Assembly: GCA_030765045.1 (NCBI GenBank) | Contig: CM060967.1 | Coordinates: 149,099,751-149,163,750 of the forward strand | From: Tenodera sinensis | Lineage: Eukaryota; Arthropoda; Insecta; Mantodea; Mantidae | Length of the DNA: 64,000 nucleotides | Direction of reading: 5' to 3' | Part shown: one piece after another, positions 34,973-47,013 of the stretch | Layout of the letters: the number at the start of each line of letters is the position of its first letter | How positions within the stretch are numbered: position 1 is the stretch's first letter | The notes under the pieces: generated by a model | The model's input: the letters and a program-made list of their open reading frames with translations, nothing else | Database searches by the model: none | Told to the model about the DNA's origin: nothing | Position numbers and translations under genes: made by a program

Positions 34973-35955
34973 CAAATAACACAGGCATCTTTTGGAGAAT
35001 GATGTACCTTGTTTCTATATTTAAGCTCGTAAGCAGCAGTTAGTAATGAACGTATTGTTTGTAATAAATTAACGGTTTGAAGAACATAGACGAAGGAGAT
35101 CGTGCCCTACTCCAGATGTGTTGTACTTCTGCTTTCAAAAATGCGACATTACAATGTTCTTGCCGAAGTATTTCATAACTAGAGACATGGATGTATGTTG
35201 TGCAACACGGCATTCCGTGTAACACGCTTATGTAAGGCTACGTCAGTTGTCATGGTTACTGCCAAGTGCATGATGGAATGCATTTCTTATGAAAAATTCT
35301 TGCCCTGTATTTCCTCAAGAAGTGGAACAGATGGTCATCATTTATTGCGCGTTTCACTCAAGAGAAGTAAAGTTTCACAACTTTGGCCATAAGGGCAAAA
35401 GCAAAATGTATCTCCTATGCTCTAAACGCTTGCAAAACAAGTTAATGTATAATTTAATTGCTTTGTAGGTTTAAGGCATAGGCCTTGAAGTTTTAATCAT
35501 AAAGGATGCATATATACAACAAGCCATTACCCGTCCGCTGCGCTGGGTGTTAATTTTAACCTATAAATCAACGATTATCTAACCCCGTCAGGTTCCACGC
35601 TTGCCATTACACCGATTATTTTACTTGTGCCCTCCCCTTCCTTTACCCCAGGCACATTTGACTGCAGTTGCTGGGATTCGAACTAGAGACGTTTGGCTGT
35701 GAATGGATGGGTGGTCCATTGGGTAAGGCTCTAACTATCACAGCTATACGCATCGCTAAAGCTAAGCTGCTTCCGATAGAGATTTGAATTCTGGTTTATG
35801 AATTAGAGGAAGAACGGCATATGCAGCAAAATAACTTGACAATGACAAAGGGTCTATAGAATCCAAAAAAATAAGTAGCCTAGAGCCAGCTACAAACGTT
35901 TCGGTTTCATAGACCCATGTCCATACCTTTATCTATTTTTTATTTTTTTTTAATT
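34973..35955. other. unassigned sequence
   Basis: No repeat recognised. GTTGTCATGGTTAC (about 35245-35258) matches the loose X-box consensus on the minus strand, but with weaker half-site symmetry. A tRNA-like B-box was not found, despite a short GGGATTCGAACTAGAG string near 35670. Confidence 0.35.
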
Positions 35956-35956
35956 T

Positions 35957-36378
<422 letters not shown>

Positions 36379-36745
36379 TATTTATTTTTTTTTTTTGCGT
36401 GATTGGGCTTCAAAGAAAAGTAATTTTAATTATATATGTATATATTAAAACATTGATGAGGAATCCTTAAGCCTTAAGGTTACCTACATTCAAACTATTA
36501 TCATTACAAATAATTACAAACAACAGAGGCCGAACATCACTTGCAGGTAAGTGAAAACCGGTTCGAGTCTGGGCTGAATATCGCGTGTGAAATGTGCAAA
36601 CAAGCTAAGAAGTTAATAGAGTTGTTCTAGAAAGAGTGGACAAAGGAGAAACAACTCTTAAACAGTTCAGGAAGCCTTAAAGAAGACGACTGGAGCTGTG
36701 GATGAAAAGAAATTGCATGCGTACAGTGATGCACTGGAACACATC
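36379..36745. other. unassigned sequence
   Basis: Nothing recognised. Confidence 0.4.
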
Positions 36746-36748
36746 TGA

Positions 36749-37830
36749 TGTGTTGTACTCGCATGACTTTCTCTACTCTTGTACTAACCATTCTTACACA
36801 CTCTTATTCCTCGATCTTCTTCATGTTAGTTGAGATAAACGTTTACAAAAATTATCTTATTGCTTATTTCCTTGTAGGTGCAAGAGGAATATCGGAATAC
36901 AACAGGCTTTGAGCGATAATTAAATCTTTTATGGCTGATCGCTATTGGAGGCTCTGAAATTCTGTTCTTTTAGCACGTCCAAGAAATAAAAAAGTGAATA
37001 ACGACCACCCATTTGAGAAACGTTTAGATATTGCAAACTCTATATAAATGAAAGGGAATTTCTCCGAAATGGCTCACTCTACAACAAAATTTATATAAAT
37101 CTATAGTTAATCTACCATTTTATGCAGCTAAATGTTTAGTCAAAATATTACTATGAAAAATCAAAAAATAAAATATGGAAACTACCAAACATTCAAACAG
37201 TAATTCCTGAGTATCCTCGAAAAACAGCAGTTGCAACCTTCAGGTTGATTACAGGACATGATTCTCTGGCAAAACATTTAAACAGAATTGGGATATATTC
37301 TTCACCACTCTGTCCTCTATGTGATCTGCAAGAGGAAATGGACCAAGATCACCTTCAAATATGCCCGTCCACTTCTAGTGCCCCATCTATCAGTGAAAAA
37401 ATATTGGAGAGCAAGAGGATTAATGACTTCATTGTCAGTAATTCAGCATTAGCTAACAACAACAACATTTATTTATGCATAAATTGTGTTTTAACGAGAT
37501 CTACAGTTTTATACAGTAAGATATGGTGTATCGCTTGCAGTTTACTAGTTATACAAAAGTCATCAAGGGTAAACATGGGCTATAGCCAGAAAATTCAAAA
37601 TACACAATTCATTTACGATAAAAATATGTAGAATATATGGCATTTTAATCAAAATCGTTGGAGTTATTTTTGAGAAAATCAAAATTTTTTATGAAAAGGG
37701 TAGTTTAGGGCTGAGGCATTTTATTCAAAATCTTCGTATCGTATCCTTGAAAGATATTAAACTCAAATACCAAATTTAGTTTTTAACTGACTCTGTTTTT
37801 TAGTTATTCTGTTCACAGACAAAGAATTAT
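36749..37830 (+). repeat. family A repeat interrupted by a retrotransposon fragment
   Basis: 5' end TCTGATGTGTTGTACTCGCA with ACTTTCTCTACT intact. It proceeds normally to CAAAATTTATATAAAT (37100), is interrupted for about 365 bp, and resumes at TTATTTATGCATAAATTGTG. It ends at about 37830, just where the microsatellite and distal blocks should begin. Confidence 0.88.
37101..37466 (+). pseudogene. non-LTR retrotransposon 3' end (C-terminal zinc-knuckle region), nested
   Basis: The reading frame gives KTAVATFRLITGHDSLAKHL then HLNRIGIYSSPLCPLCDL. The conserved CPLC..H..CP cysteine/histidine pattern (residues CPLCD..EMDQDHLQICP) is typical of the C-terminal end of R1/jockey/I-type ORF2 proteins. 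The 5' part is missing, as usual for incomplete reverse transcription. It ends in a short (AAC)n tail, and an ATTTAT-like string lies at both junctions, a possible target duplication. It is inserted in a family A copy. Confidence 0.8.
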
Positions 37831-38199
37831 ATTTTCACGTATAGTTATGAGTTCTACAAGCAATATTCAATTAGTATGGTCTTACGTCAGTCGGAAACTT
37901 CTCAGTGACTGTGAATTTAAGGATTCATTAACCAATAGACACTCACGCATACCCTGAGTTAGGAATCTCATCACTCGAGTGAAGCCAGGTGCAACAACAA
38001 GAAGAGATATTGTGGATTTAAGGTCCACTGGTACCTAAAATACTTAATGGTATAGCAGAAACCCTTTTTCTAAAGATACCCCATCGTCTAGAGGTGGAGA
38101 GCGCTGTGATGGAAAAACAAATGACTTCCTGTGTGAGAAAAGTAAAAGCATTTGAAAATGTAAACCAACAACAAAGAACACATGGGAAACAGCTCCAAA
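37831..38199. other. unassigned sequence
   Basis: No recognised repeat. Minus-strand frames at 38018-38382 lack resemblance to known families. Confidence 0.4.
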
Positions 38200-38204
38200 A
38201 AGAA

Positions 38205-38275
38205 AAAAGGACATAAATTGTGTGCTTTGAGAATATCCAAATTTTTTGTGTACTAAGATTCTTTCTAAAGAAAGA
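38205..38275 (+). repeat. family A fragment
   Basis: GGACATAAATTGTGTGCTTT and TGTACTAAGATTC correspond to the central block. Both sides are truncated. Confidence 0.5.
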
Positions 38276-38734
38276 AATAGTAGAAACATAGAACAATCTC
38301 TGGTTAAGCAGCTTAAATGTACAAGTAACAAGAAATTTATTTTTCCCTCGGTTTCTGATGGCATTTCTTGCAAGTATTTCACACTAAATAATATTTTTAC
38401 TCAATTTAAAAATGGAAAATTTAAAAGATACCTGCAACGTTTTGATCGAAAATCACTAGATTGTTTGTTTGAAATTGTAAAATGTAAGAAGAAACAGAAC
38501 TTCACTTGTTGATCCAGTGAGATCGACAACATATCAAAATATACATTTTAGTAGGACATCTTTACCATTGTCTAAACAGAGTACTGAGCAGGGAGAATTT
38601 CAAGGCATCAGACTCCCATACAAGATCTTTTTACCAGCTTTACTTAGAAATAACTTCGAACGCTAGAGTGACGAGTGGTCTTTTACAAAAACTTCAAAAC
38701 GAAAATATTACGCTTACATTCAAGAATATATACA
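38276..38734. other. unassigned sequence
   Basis: An 88-codon plus-strand frame (38246-38512) contains a cysteine/lysine-rich end but no motif I recognise. Confidence 0.35.
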
Positions 38735-38890
38735 GGTGGCCCAAAATTAGACCGACAAACTTTTAAACCAGAGAAATGACTGGTGCCTTTGCGAGAGTAC
38801 GGCAGAATAGGGCACGCCGATGCACTTTTTGTGTTAATCGCAATGGGTGTGCGTTCCATTTACTTTGAATAGTAAAGCTGTGACTATTGA
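38735..38890 (+). pseudogene. mariner-like element remnant: terminal repeat joined to a transposase C-terminus
   Basis: TATACAGGTGGCCCAAAATT looks like a terminal repeat. It is followed within 60 bp by an open stretch reading AFARVRQNRARRCTFCVNRN and ending at a TGA about eight residues later. That stretch matches the C-terminus of DUF4817-associated mariner-like transposases (pattern FxRVRQxxxRRxxxCxxxxGxxFxxLL). A terminus directly beside the C-terminal codons indicates internal deletion of the transposase. The matching far terminus was not found. Confidence 0.65.
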
Positions 38891-39154
38891 CGTTATGTGT
38901 TGGTCAACATAACATAATATGCCTATATATCATTGTGTCTGCCGTACAAAGCACCCACTTATAGCTATAATCTATGTATTCTAGTTCTCTTTGGTCTTTT
39001 CCTCTGCTAACTGTTGTTAAATCTGATGTGAAGTTAACCATTAATTTTTTTAGCAAATATTATGTTTAGTATTCTGATAAAATATAACTATTAGTTTTAT
39101 TTACATTTATTTTATTGTAATGTTTTGTATATTTCTTCTATGTATTTTGTTGGT
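38891..39154. other. unassigned AT-rich sequence
   Basis: Nothing recognised. Confidence 0.4.
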
Positions 39155-39778
39155 ATACAGAGTGGAAGGGAAGTCATTACATTCCTTCTAGTATGTGCTT
39201 CTCAGAAGCATTGCAAATAAAAAATTACAATGGTATTTTGTTCTTTGATCAGTCGATTTCGAAAAAATAGCAGTTTGTTACTTGTAAGATGCGCAGAGTA
39301 ACTTATTTCTGACATAGCTTCGGTAGTAATTATAGGACATCACAAAGAGCTTCGAAATAATTAATCATTAAAAGACGTGAGGGAATACTCCAAGCAGCTT
39401 TTTCACACGTGCAGTCGACAACGTTGCGTTGAGGTTGGTCAGGGAATTGACCTGGTTTGTGAATGTAAACAGGTATAGCACTTTCGCTTTCGCTTTAATG
39501 TTTTGGGAGCTAACGCTTGTGATTGGCCTACTCTCGCGCAGTAAACGCACAAGGAAAAGGAAGGGTAGGTATTTGTTTGTGTTCTCAAGAAGCACCGTTA
39601 CTGTGTTTATTTATGTACTTAGCTAGGGAAAGTGCAGTGTTGCCAGCTTGTTTTCGGGAAAACTAAAATATCTCCGTAGGAAATGATCAGAGACAAAAGC
39701 CTAAGATACAAAATGTGTTCAAATAACGAGAACTATCATTGGTCTAAATTAATGCAATGACCACTGTGATGGCTGTAT
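39155..39778. mobile_element. TIR element, family M (MITE-like)
   Basis: The left end TATACAGAGTGGAAGGGAAG is well conserved. The right end (CATTGCATTAA on the complementary strand, then GTGGTC..) is decayed. The interior matches the copies at 13941 and 18481 (GACATCACAAAGAGCTTCG, AACGTTGCGTTGAGGTTGGT, GCAGTGTTGCCAGCTTG). No transposase. Confidence 0.75.
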
Positions 39779-39829
39779 GGTTAGAAACCAAATGCTAGAT
39801 AGATAAACAAAAGACAAGATACATGAAAA

Positions 39830-40020
39830 GAAAACAGTCATTCAGAATCAAGAGGACTTCAATGACTATTTCCTGAAAATTTACTAATACGTTTCATTTT
39901 TCATGACAGTACCTTAAACATGTGGGATTTTTTGAAAAAACGCTCCATGTAAAGGGCACTTTGAGGAGGCAGTTTCTTTGAAAATCTTCCTATTGCATCC
40001 TTGGAAATCGTGACTCCACC
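39830..40020 (+). repeat. family A fragment, diverged
   Basis: CAGAATCAAGAGGACTTCAA, CATGTAAAGGGCACTTTGAG and GAAAATCTTCCTATTGCATCC follow the order of family A middle blocks with many substitutions. Confidence 0.65.
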
Positions 40021-40199
40021 TTCTACAGATATATATTTTTTTTCCCAAACGCAGACATACTTATAAGAAAAGAAAAGATTTCACAGAATAAAACTGAGCA
40101 CAATATTGAGTTTAAGCGTCCACTTTTTCTTCTAATCAGTGCCGAAATATTCGTTTGTAGATATTAGCATTTTATTTTCATTTAATATTGTGTTTCCGA

Positions 40200-40270
40200 C
40201 GATAATCCGGATTTTCCTTAATCCGGATTATTTCCGGTCACAGCTTGTCCGGATGAATCCGCATACTGCT
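40200..40270. repeat. palindromic AATCCGGATT repeats
   Basis: Two copies of the self-complementary AATCCGGATT, with further TCCGGAT(G)AATCCG elements, within 70 bp. Could be a terminal repeat of an unidentified element or a protein-binding cluster. Confidence 0.4.
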
Positions 40271-40688
40271 GCCATCTCCTGGTAGCACGTTCAACTACAG
40301 TCAGCCTCAAGTCACGTGACTTATATCGGTATAGTGGTTCTGCACTATATTCACTGATCATTCTTACGAAGCCGAAACGTTAATAACACCTGAATTTATG
40401 AGAAAGCTGAAGGCTACAGAAAAGTAAATAACAAAATCTGATGTGTTGCACTCACATGACTTTCACTACTCTTGCACTATCACTTATTGATTGATCTACT
40501 TCATGTTAATACAAATGAACATTTGCAGAAATTGTCTTATAGCTAATTTTCTTGTAGCTGCAAATGGAAGACAATAGGCTTTAACCCATAGTTTTAAGAG
40601 TGGTCGCTATATGGTGACTTCGAAATTCCTTCTCTTTGCATCACCAAGAGATAAAAATGAATAACGACCTCCCATATGAGAACGTTGG

Positions 40689-41041
40689 GTTTAAAATTTT
40701 CTTCAAAGAGCGCGGACCATGGCCACTGTGGCCGCTGTATTGCTAGCGTTGACCTTTGCCACTGCATTGCTAAGAATTTCCCAAAGTAACGAGACATACA
40801 CATGGAAGAAAATATTGTTCACGTTAGTATAATGATAAGTACCATAAACTACGTATGGAGAATCATTTATCTCTATCTAGCTACAATCAAATATACAGAG
40901 AGAAAACACGCCGCCAAACAAAACTCACTTATTTCTTTAAGACAATACAAAATTAGAAGTTCACATTTCGATATGCCGTGGAATCGTCATAACACGGGCT
41001 AAAGCATGTCCCCCAACTGCCGCGTTATTTCGGGATTTTAC
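40689..41041. mobile_element. unidentified insertion within family A
   Basis: Sequence foreign to family A, starting near GGGTTTAAAATTTTC and including ATGGCCACTGTGGCCG. It contains a 66-codon plus frame (40802-41002) with no resemblance. No clear terminal repeats or target duplication. Presumably a mobile element or filler DNA. Confidence 0.45.
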
Positions 41042-41464
41042 TGTATTGCAAAATTCTAACAAATAGAAGGGAATATCTTGGAAAAGTTCCACTTCACAAA
41101 TAGGATTATGCGATATAAAATGTGTGGTTTAACGAGATCTATACTTTTGTATAGTAAGATTTGGTCTATTTCTTATGGTTTACCAGTTATACAAAAGTCA
41201 TCAAGAGTAAACAGGGCCACAGGTGGTATAGTCAGAAAATTCAAAATATACACACTAATTTGCTATAAAATATATTTAATATATGGAATTTTAATTAAAA
41301 TCATTCGAGCCATCTTTGAGAAAATCAAAATCTTCCATGGAAGGGGTTGTTTAGGGTGGAGGAATTTTCTTCAAAATCTTCATTTCGTATCCTTGAAATA
41401 TATTGATACCAACTTTGGTTTTTAATCGACTTGTCGTTTTTGAGTTATACTGTTCACTGACATC

Positions 41465-41465
<1 letters not shown>

Positions 41466-41507
<42 letters not shown>

Positions 41508-41510
41508 GGC

Positions 41511-41541
<31 letters not shown>

Positions 41542-41575
41542 GACAGAGACAGAGACAGGCACAGACACACACACA
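41466..41575. repeat. (CAGA)n microsatellite inside family A
   Basis: Long CAGA run drifting into AGACAG and CACACA, at the element's usual variable site. Confidence 0.95.
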
Positions 41576-41690
41576 CGAACTTTCTAAAAATGATTTTATT
41601 GTTTTCAGGGGTTTCAAGTGAAATGTTGACATCGAATTTTTGGGCCGAACACTATACTTCCCCTACTTACTATACATAATAGAAAAATTA

Positions 41691-42509
41691 ATAGCAAGCC
41701 TCTAATTGGATGTTGTGTTGAGTCACCCGCCATTAAATGTTGTGTATGCCATGAGAAGGTATATTGGTTGGAATAAAATATCAGCGCCCTTTATCTCACT
41801 TTACACCTATTTTCGGTGGGATTCTAAACGAAAAGCCAAAAGCCACCTTCGCATGTGCTTTGTATGATTGGTCCGCAATGTTTACATTTAATGTTTGTGA
41901 ATTCTTTTTAATGTATTTGTCGTTTAAGAATAGAAGGTAAAGTTCGAGGGCTTAGAGTCAGACAACGTTAACTCCAAAAAGTGAGTTCTTCACTTAATGA
42001 TATTATTTATTATTACTTCTGGACCCCATATGATCATTTTGTATTTCCAAATATTTTTACACTTTTTAACGTTTTGATTTTAATAACAGTTGAGAGCCAG
42101 TCTAATGGAAGTGGTGAAAATCAACAACGGAGCCAGAGTAACGGAATACTAATTGTTATGCAGCCGTCTATGTAATATCAGTGTTTTAATGCAATCCTTC
42201 ATTGGACGTTTTAGTCTATGGGGCTAATTAATTTTTATGTTAATTTTTAATAGCCCATTATCAATATTACAAGAGAATATTATTTTATATTGTATGTATT
42301 GTATTTAGTACAACATTACCATAACTGTAATGTGTAAATTGTCCAATATATTTATTTTCTTAGAATTACAGTAGAGTGCTATTTTCTAGTACAATATTAA
42401 CTTCTGTCACCCGGTGATATAGTTGGAGTCTGAAAACCTTATCTTTTAAAACTGTGAATAATTATAGTAACGGTGGAATTACAATTACTCATATGACATT
42501 GTCTACCGG
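41691..42509. other. unassigned AT-rich sequence
   Basis: No feature recognised. Confidence 0.4.
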
Positions 42510-42900
42510 CATAATGTTTCTTCTTCTTCTTTTTCTTCTTCACTTCAACGATTAGGTTCATATTGAACCTATTCGCTCTTTGGTTGGTACTTCTGTAGTT
42601 TGGCATCTTTTGTAGATGTTCACACCATTTTCTGTTGTTTCTCTTTGGCTTTTCCAGCAATGGTTCCACCCCAAGTTTCTCCCGGGTATCTATGTTCTTT
42701 TTATCTAGTATTGTACATTTTAGTGTCCTCATGAATTTCATTTCAGCTGCCTGGGCTTAAATTTATGTTTTTGTGTCATTGTTCTTGCTTCACTTCCATA
42801 AGTTGGTATGGGTACAGCAACCACATTAAAATTTTTATCTGTGTATCTTTTCGTGTTTTGTTTTTTAAGGCTCTATGGATTTTACCATAAACATTTGGAA
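42510..42900 (-). pseudogene. non-LTR retrotransposon 3' end relic
   Basis: Minus-strand translation gives, across frames, RALKNKTRKDTQIK, then EMKFMRTLKCTILDKK, REKLGVEPLLEKPKRNNRKW and CEHLQKMPNYR. This is the characteristic post-RT C-terminal region also seen at 50503-50760. It runs straight into an AAG-rich tail (42519-42545 on the plus strand as TTC). Severely 5'-truncated. Confidence 0.75.
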
Positions 42901-43205
42901 AACTATTAAGTTTTTTTATCTAGAACTGGAAAATGCAAATGCAAATGTATATTGAACTACCTCAAAGCTGCAGCCTGGAATTTAAGAGGAATAACAAATA
43001 AGGAATTTGAATTGGCTAAAATTTTGGAACACAAAGATGTGGTAAAATGTTATCTTGAGCTGGAGTGAACGTGGCTTTTCACCATGGAAGGATTTAAATC
43101 CAGGCATTAAAAGTGTTTAATAATAACTTAACACATGTAAATCATATATCAAAAGGTTCAGGAAACTAAGATTTGTCATATAACCCAATAAAAATCAATT
43201 TTTGA
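42901..43205. other. unassigned sequence, possible further non-LTR debris
   Basis: CTGCAGCCTGGAATTTAAGAGGAATAAC (about 42970) in translation gives AAWNLRGITNKEFE, resembling the start of an AP-endonuclease domain (WNxRG). It lies in the opposite orientation to the neighbouring relic. Short and broken. Confidence 0.35.
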
Positions 43206-43209
43206 CACC

Positions 43210-43350
43210 GATAATTTCCCTTAAGAGGTGGTAGCCATGTGATTAGGACTTTGAAATTCCGTTTTCTTTGCAATATCAGGAGAAAAAATCCTAATGCATT
43301 ACATTCGCATGACTTTCTCAACAAATTCTTCTACAAACTATTTTAATTCA
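43210..43350 (+). repeat. two family A fragments
   Basis: 43210-43275 carries TTGAAATTCCGTTTTCTTTG. 43287-43350 carries TCCTAATGCATTACATTCGC and ATGACTTTCTCAAC, a decayed 5' end. Confidence 0.6.
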
Positions 43351-44000
43351 GAGTGAGGAGAAAGAGAGAAACAAAAGTGAAGGAAATAGCAGAAGAAATA
43401 AATGTAACACAACACTCGTCTGTTCAATTTAACGTCAGATCACCTGCAATACAATAATAGATTTGATAAAGTAATTATTAGCCATAAATGTGAAGTTTTA
43501 AAGCGTTTGCTGCCATAATAAAGCAGTGAGCGCGGCGTGTTGTTCATAGTTTATCGATCTAGCAGCGTTCGACCGGAGTTCCTTGTCTGCCCCTTCCCCC
43601 CTCAGATTATTTCCTGAACAAGTTAGTTGACCTGGGAATAATCGAGCGAGTTTTGGTAGTGTGATGATCGCGATGATGTTGACGATGATGATTATGATTA
43701 TGCTTACGGCCGGTCGGCCTTGGCAAGGCCTTGCTTTCCCTGACCTACGTCAACGTTCTCGCGAGCTGCCAGCACGCCGAGGGGTCACCGCTGTGCTGCC
43801 ATTCAAGAGATCGTAGGATCGACAGGGCGCTGTTATTTCAACTACGCACGCAAGCCGTAGCCAAGAAATATGTATTAGTGTTTTTGCCCTGTTTTCATCT
43901 TCTGCAGCTTTATTTTCCGTCCGTACATAGCGCTCCCACTTTCACTTTCTGTTTCTAGAGTTGGCTTACTGAACTATTTCAATACAGCGAAAACACTATA
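43351..44000. other. unassigned sequence with a CpG-rich patch
   Basis: 43520-43860 is GC-richer with GATGATG-type repeats (about 43662-43702) and a 75-codon plus frame (43731-43958). No known family. Possibly a single-copy functional fragment. Confidence 0.35.
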
Positions 44001-44004
44001 CAGC

Positions 44005-44575
44005 AGGGATGCCTAACCTTGGCTCCTTGGACAACATTACGTAATGAGCGGCTATACCCCACTCCACTCCTTCAGGTGGAGGGGCTGACTCTCAGTGTCC
44101 AGCGACGGACACAAACCCATGACCGTTTCTAAGTCATACCTTGAATTTTCTGAGAATATCCTCAGAAGACTTCTTCATTGTGGAAGATTTTTGCATAAAC
44201 TGTAAACACTAAGAGACAGGCAAAAGCTAAATAAAAAATGTGGATCTCGTTAAAACACACAATTTTTGTCAAATACTTCGTTTTTCTTTTGGGTGAACCA
44301 TTTCTGAGATATTCTACATTATTTTTTTTAATTTACCAGCACTTATTGTTTTTCTTCAAATAGGAATATGTTATTTTTATCCCTTGGCCTTGCAAAGAGA
44401 ACAGCAATTCAAAGGCAATTCATAGCAGCTAGCTCTTAAAACATTACACTATCGCTTAAAGCCTACGGTATTCCCACATTCCTCTTGCACCTATAAGAAA
44501 ATTAGCAGTAAGGTAATTTCTGAAAATGTTTACTATGTTGATTAAGATGTAATATATAGAGAAATAGGCATTTGC
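44005..44575. repeat. composite repeat: block F plus family A subfamily II (minus)
   Basis: Same arrangement as 16070-16690: block F (GGATGCCTAACCTTGG..CCACTCCACTCC..) joined at the same point (CTTGAATTTTCTGAGAATAT) to the minus-strand A interior (AATGTGGATCTCGTTAAAAC). Identical junctions in two places indicate one element with this structure. Confidence 0.7.
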
Positions 44576-44739
44576 AACAGTTTTATTATTCTATAAACTC
44601 TAATTGTTCAACAAACACCATCAATCTCTGGCAGTAAGAAAAAATAATTACTTTTAAACTAATTAATTTCTCTGCCTTGATGGACATTGATTCTTTTATT
44701 TATTTATTTATTTTTTTATTTACTTTTTGGTCTATTTAA

Positions 44740-45207
44740 TATTTTTAAAACTAAACAAATTTTCAGATTTTGAAACCAAAGACTGAAGTTCAAGCCACTT
44801 AAATCGAGCATATGTACAAAAATTCTAGAAGCATAGGACAACATTTAATGCACATGGAGCAAGTGGTGTATTAAAAATGTAAAGTCGAGAAAAACCATTT
44901 TTTCTAGACACATGCTCATGATGAGTCAAATTACCTGTTTGGTCTAAAACTATCCTTATGCATATCTCTTTGCTTAACGACTTCTCTCCGCTGAATTTGG
45001 TTATTTTTTAGCCCTTTTCGGACCATATTTTGTTCAAATGCTGCAGAAAATGTTAGCAAAAAAGGGCATTATGTATCGTTAAAGCCTTACTAGACCATTA
45101 AAAAAGTTCAAATCTAAAAAACTTTACTACCAACCGCTGACTGAAGATTTGGGGAACATTTATATGCACAAATATAAAAATCGTCAATTTGATAATTTTT
45201 CGGTCAT
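44740..45207 (+). repeat. repeat E, copy 1
   Basis: Matches 53100-53600 over about 450 bp. Shared strings include AATTTTCAG, GAAACC.AAGACTG, AAATTACCTGTTTG, TACTACCAACCG and TTTGGGGAACATTTATATG. AT-rich, noncoding. Ends where a family A copy begins. Confidence 0.75.
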
Positions 45208-45304
45208 TTTTACTTTCTCTACTACGTATAGTAAAGTAGAGGAAGTATTGTATTCCACCCAAAAATTCGATGTTGAGATTTCACCTGAATCCAAAAAGAG
45301 GCCC

Positions 45305-45387
<83 letters not shown>

Positions 45388-45937
45388 GACAATTGCTCCG
45401 TTCTAAACTACCCTATTTAAAATTTTTCGAAAATTTTGATTTTCTTGAAAATGGCTCTCACGATTTTGATTAAAATACCATACGTTTGAGATATGTTTAT
45501 GACAAACAAAATGTATATCCTACATTTTCTGGAAATAGCCCATGAAGTCCTATTTACTCTGGATGACTTTTGCATAAACGGTAAACCGTTAGAGATAGAC
45601 CAAATCTTACTATACAAAACTGTAGATCTTGCTAAAATACACAATTTATGTCTAAAATATGTGTGTGAGTTTTGGATAACTTCTGTCAAATGGAACATCG
45701 CTGTTCATTTTTTATGTTAACCGTGCAAAGGGAACGGAGTCTCAAAGCTTTAAAAGATTTGACTATTGCTCATAGTCTACTGTATTGCCATATTTTCCTT
45801 GTACCTACTAGGAAATAAGCAATAAGATAATTTCGGCTAATGTTTATCTCAACTAACACGAATAAGATATAGGAATAAGAGTTTGTAAGAATGATTAGTA
45901 CAAGAGTAGAGAAAGTCATGTGAGTGCAACACATCAG
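45208..45937 (-). repeat. family A repeat with an internal deletion
   Basis: Opens with TTTTTACTTTCTCTACTACG and ends AGTAGAGAAAGTCATGTGAG then CATCAGA. The region between the GT tract (45308-45385) and TTCTAAACTACCCTATTTAA has lost the GGACAGCATAACTC..CTCCACC block. Confidence 0.9.
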
Positions 45938-46324
45938 ATTTTTGACTTTCGGGTGAGACTGTTAATGAAAGGTTGATTCTGCGAGGTTGAATATATGCAA
46001 CACTTTCGTTTGAATTTATGATGGTCCAGAGAACTTCATTTCACTTGCTTCAATTTTCCTTTTCGTTGTTCGATTTGAAGTTCTGTTTGAAGTCAACACG
46101 GGTATGACCATTTTTATAAAGAATTTTGACTGTGCTTTATTTTTGAGACTACGTCGTATTTTCCATACGTATGTTAGAATCGATGGAGTTTAGTATACAC
46201 ATCCGGATCTCTTATATAAAAACCCTACATCCTAGATAATTAAATGTCGATATATCGCACGTTTCAAAGTGTTATATACTGCTGTTTTGTAATTCAACTG
46301 GTCTGATCCGAATAAAGCCATTGT
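45938..46324. other. unassigned sequence
   Basis: Possibly the continuation of repeat E past the family A insertion, but the match is weak. Confidence 0.3.
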
Positions 46325-47010
46325 TAGTTTCTCTACTGCGTACAGTAAGCAGGGAAAGCAGTATATTCGAACTAAGATTTTGGTGTCGAGATTTCACCAC
46401 AAATATATTTTGAGGTCCCCTGAATAAAAAACAAGCGCGCGCACGTGTGTGTATTTGTCTGTTAACATCATAGCTCAAAATTGAAAAGTTGGTTAAAAAC
46501 CAAAGTTGGTATTTAAGTTTAATATCTTTCAAGGATGCTTCAGAAAGATCTTGAAGAAAATTCCTCTATCGTAAACTAGCCTTTACATGCAATTTCTTTT
46601 TCGAAAACTAAGATTTTCTCAAAAACGACTCCAACGATTTTCATTGAAATGCCAGATGTTTAAGATATTTTTGTGGCAAATGAAATGTATATTTTGAATT
46701 TTCCAGCTATAGTCTACGTAGCATTGTTTACTCTTGATTAATTTTGCATAACTGATAAACCATAAGCGACGGACCAAATCTTACTGTAGAAAAAATGTAG
46801 ACCTCGTTTGTATAGTGAACCATTTCGGAGATATTCCTTGTTATTGGTGTGAGTTTTGCAACTCACTCTTCTCAAGTGTAAGATCCCTATTCACTTTTTT
46901 ATCTCCTGGCCTTGCAAAGAGAATGGATTTTCAAAGCTTTAAAAGATTTGACTATTACTGAAAGCCTACTGTGTTTTGATATTCCCCTTGCACCTACAAG
47001 AAAATCATTA
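46325..47010 (-). repeat. family A repeat, 5'-end-truncated
   Basis: From the 3' hairpin region (TTTCTCTACTGCGTACAGTAAGCAGGGAAAG) to TTGCACCTACAAGAAAATCA, missing the last 100 bp of the 5' end. It meets the next copy head-to-head. Confidence 0.85.
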
Positions 47011-47013
47011 TCA

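Larger units (their letters stand above)
40440..41690 (+). repeat. family A repeat with an insertion of about 355 bp
   Basis: 5' TCTGATGTGTTGCACTCACA after AAAA. 3' end decayed (CTTACTATACATAATAGAAAAA). Blocks run normally to GAGAACGTTG (about 40688) and resume at TGTATTGCAAAATTCTAACA (about 41042). A CAGA-type microsatellite (41466-41560) stands at the CA position. Confidence 0.85.

Noticed and set aside
35245..35258. Third X-box (minus strand GTAACCATGACAAC)
   Set aside because: Fits only the loose consensus. About three such matches are expected by chance in this length, and no supporting context is present.
35660..35700. tRNA B-box near GGGATTCGAACTAGAG
   Set aside because: No A-box or cloverleaf at the right distance on either strand. 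Single short match.
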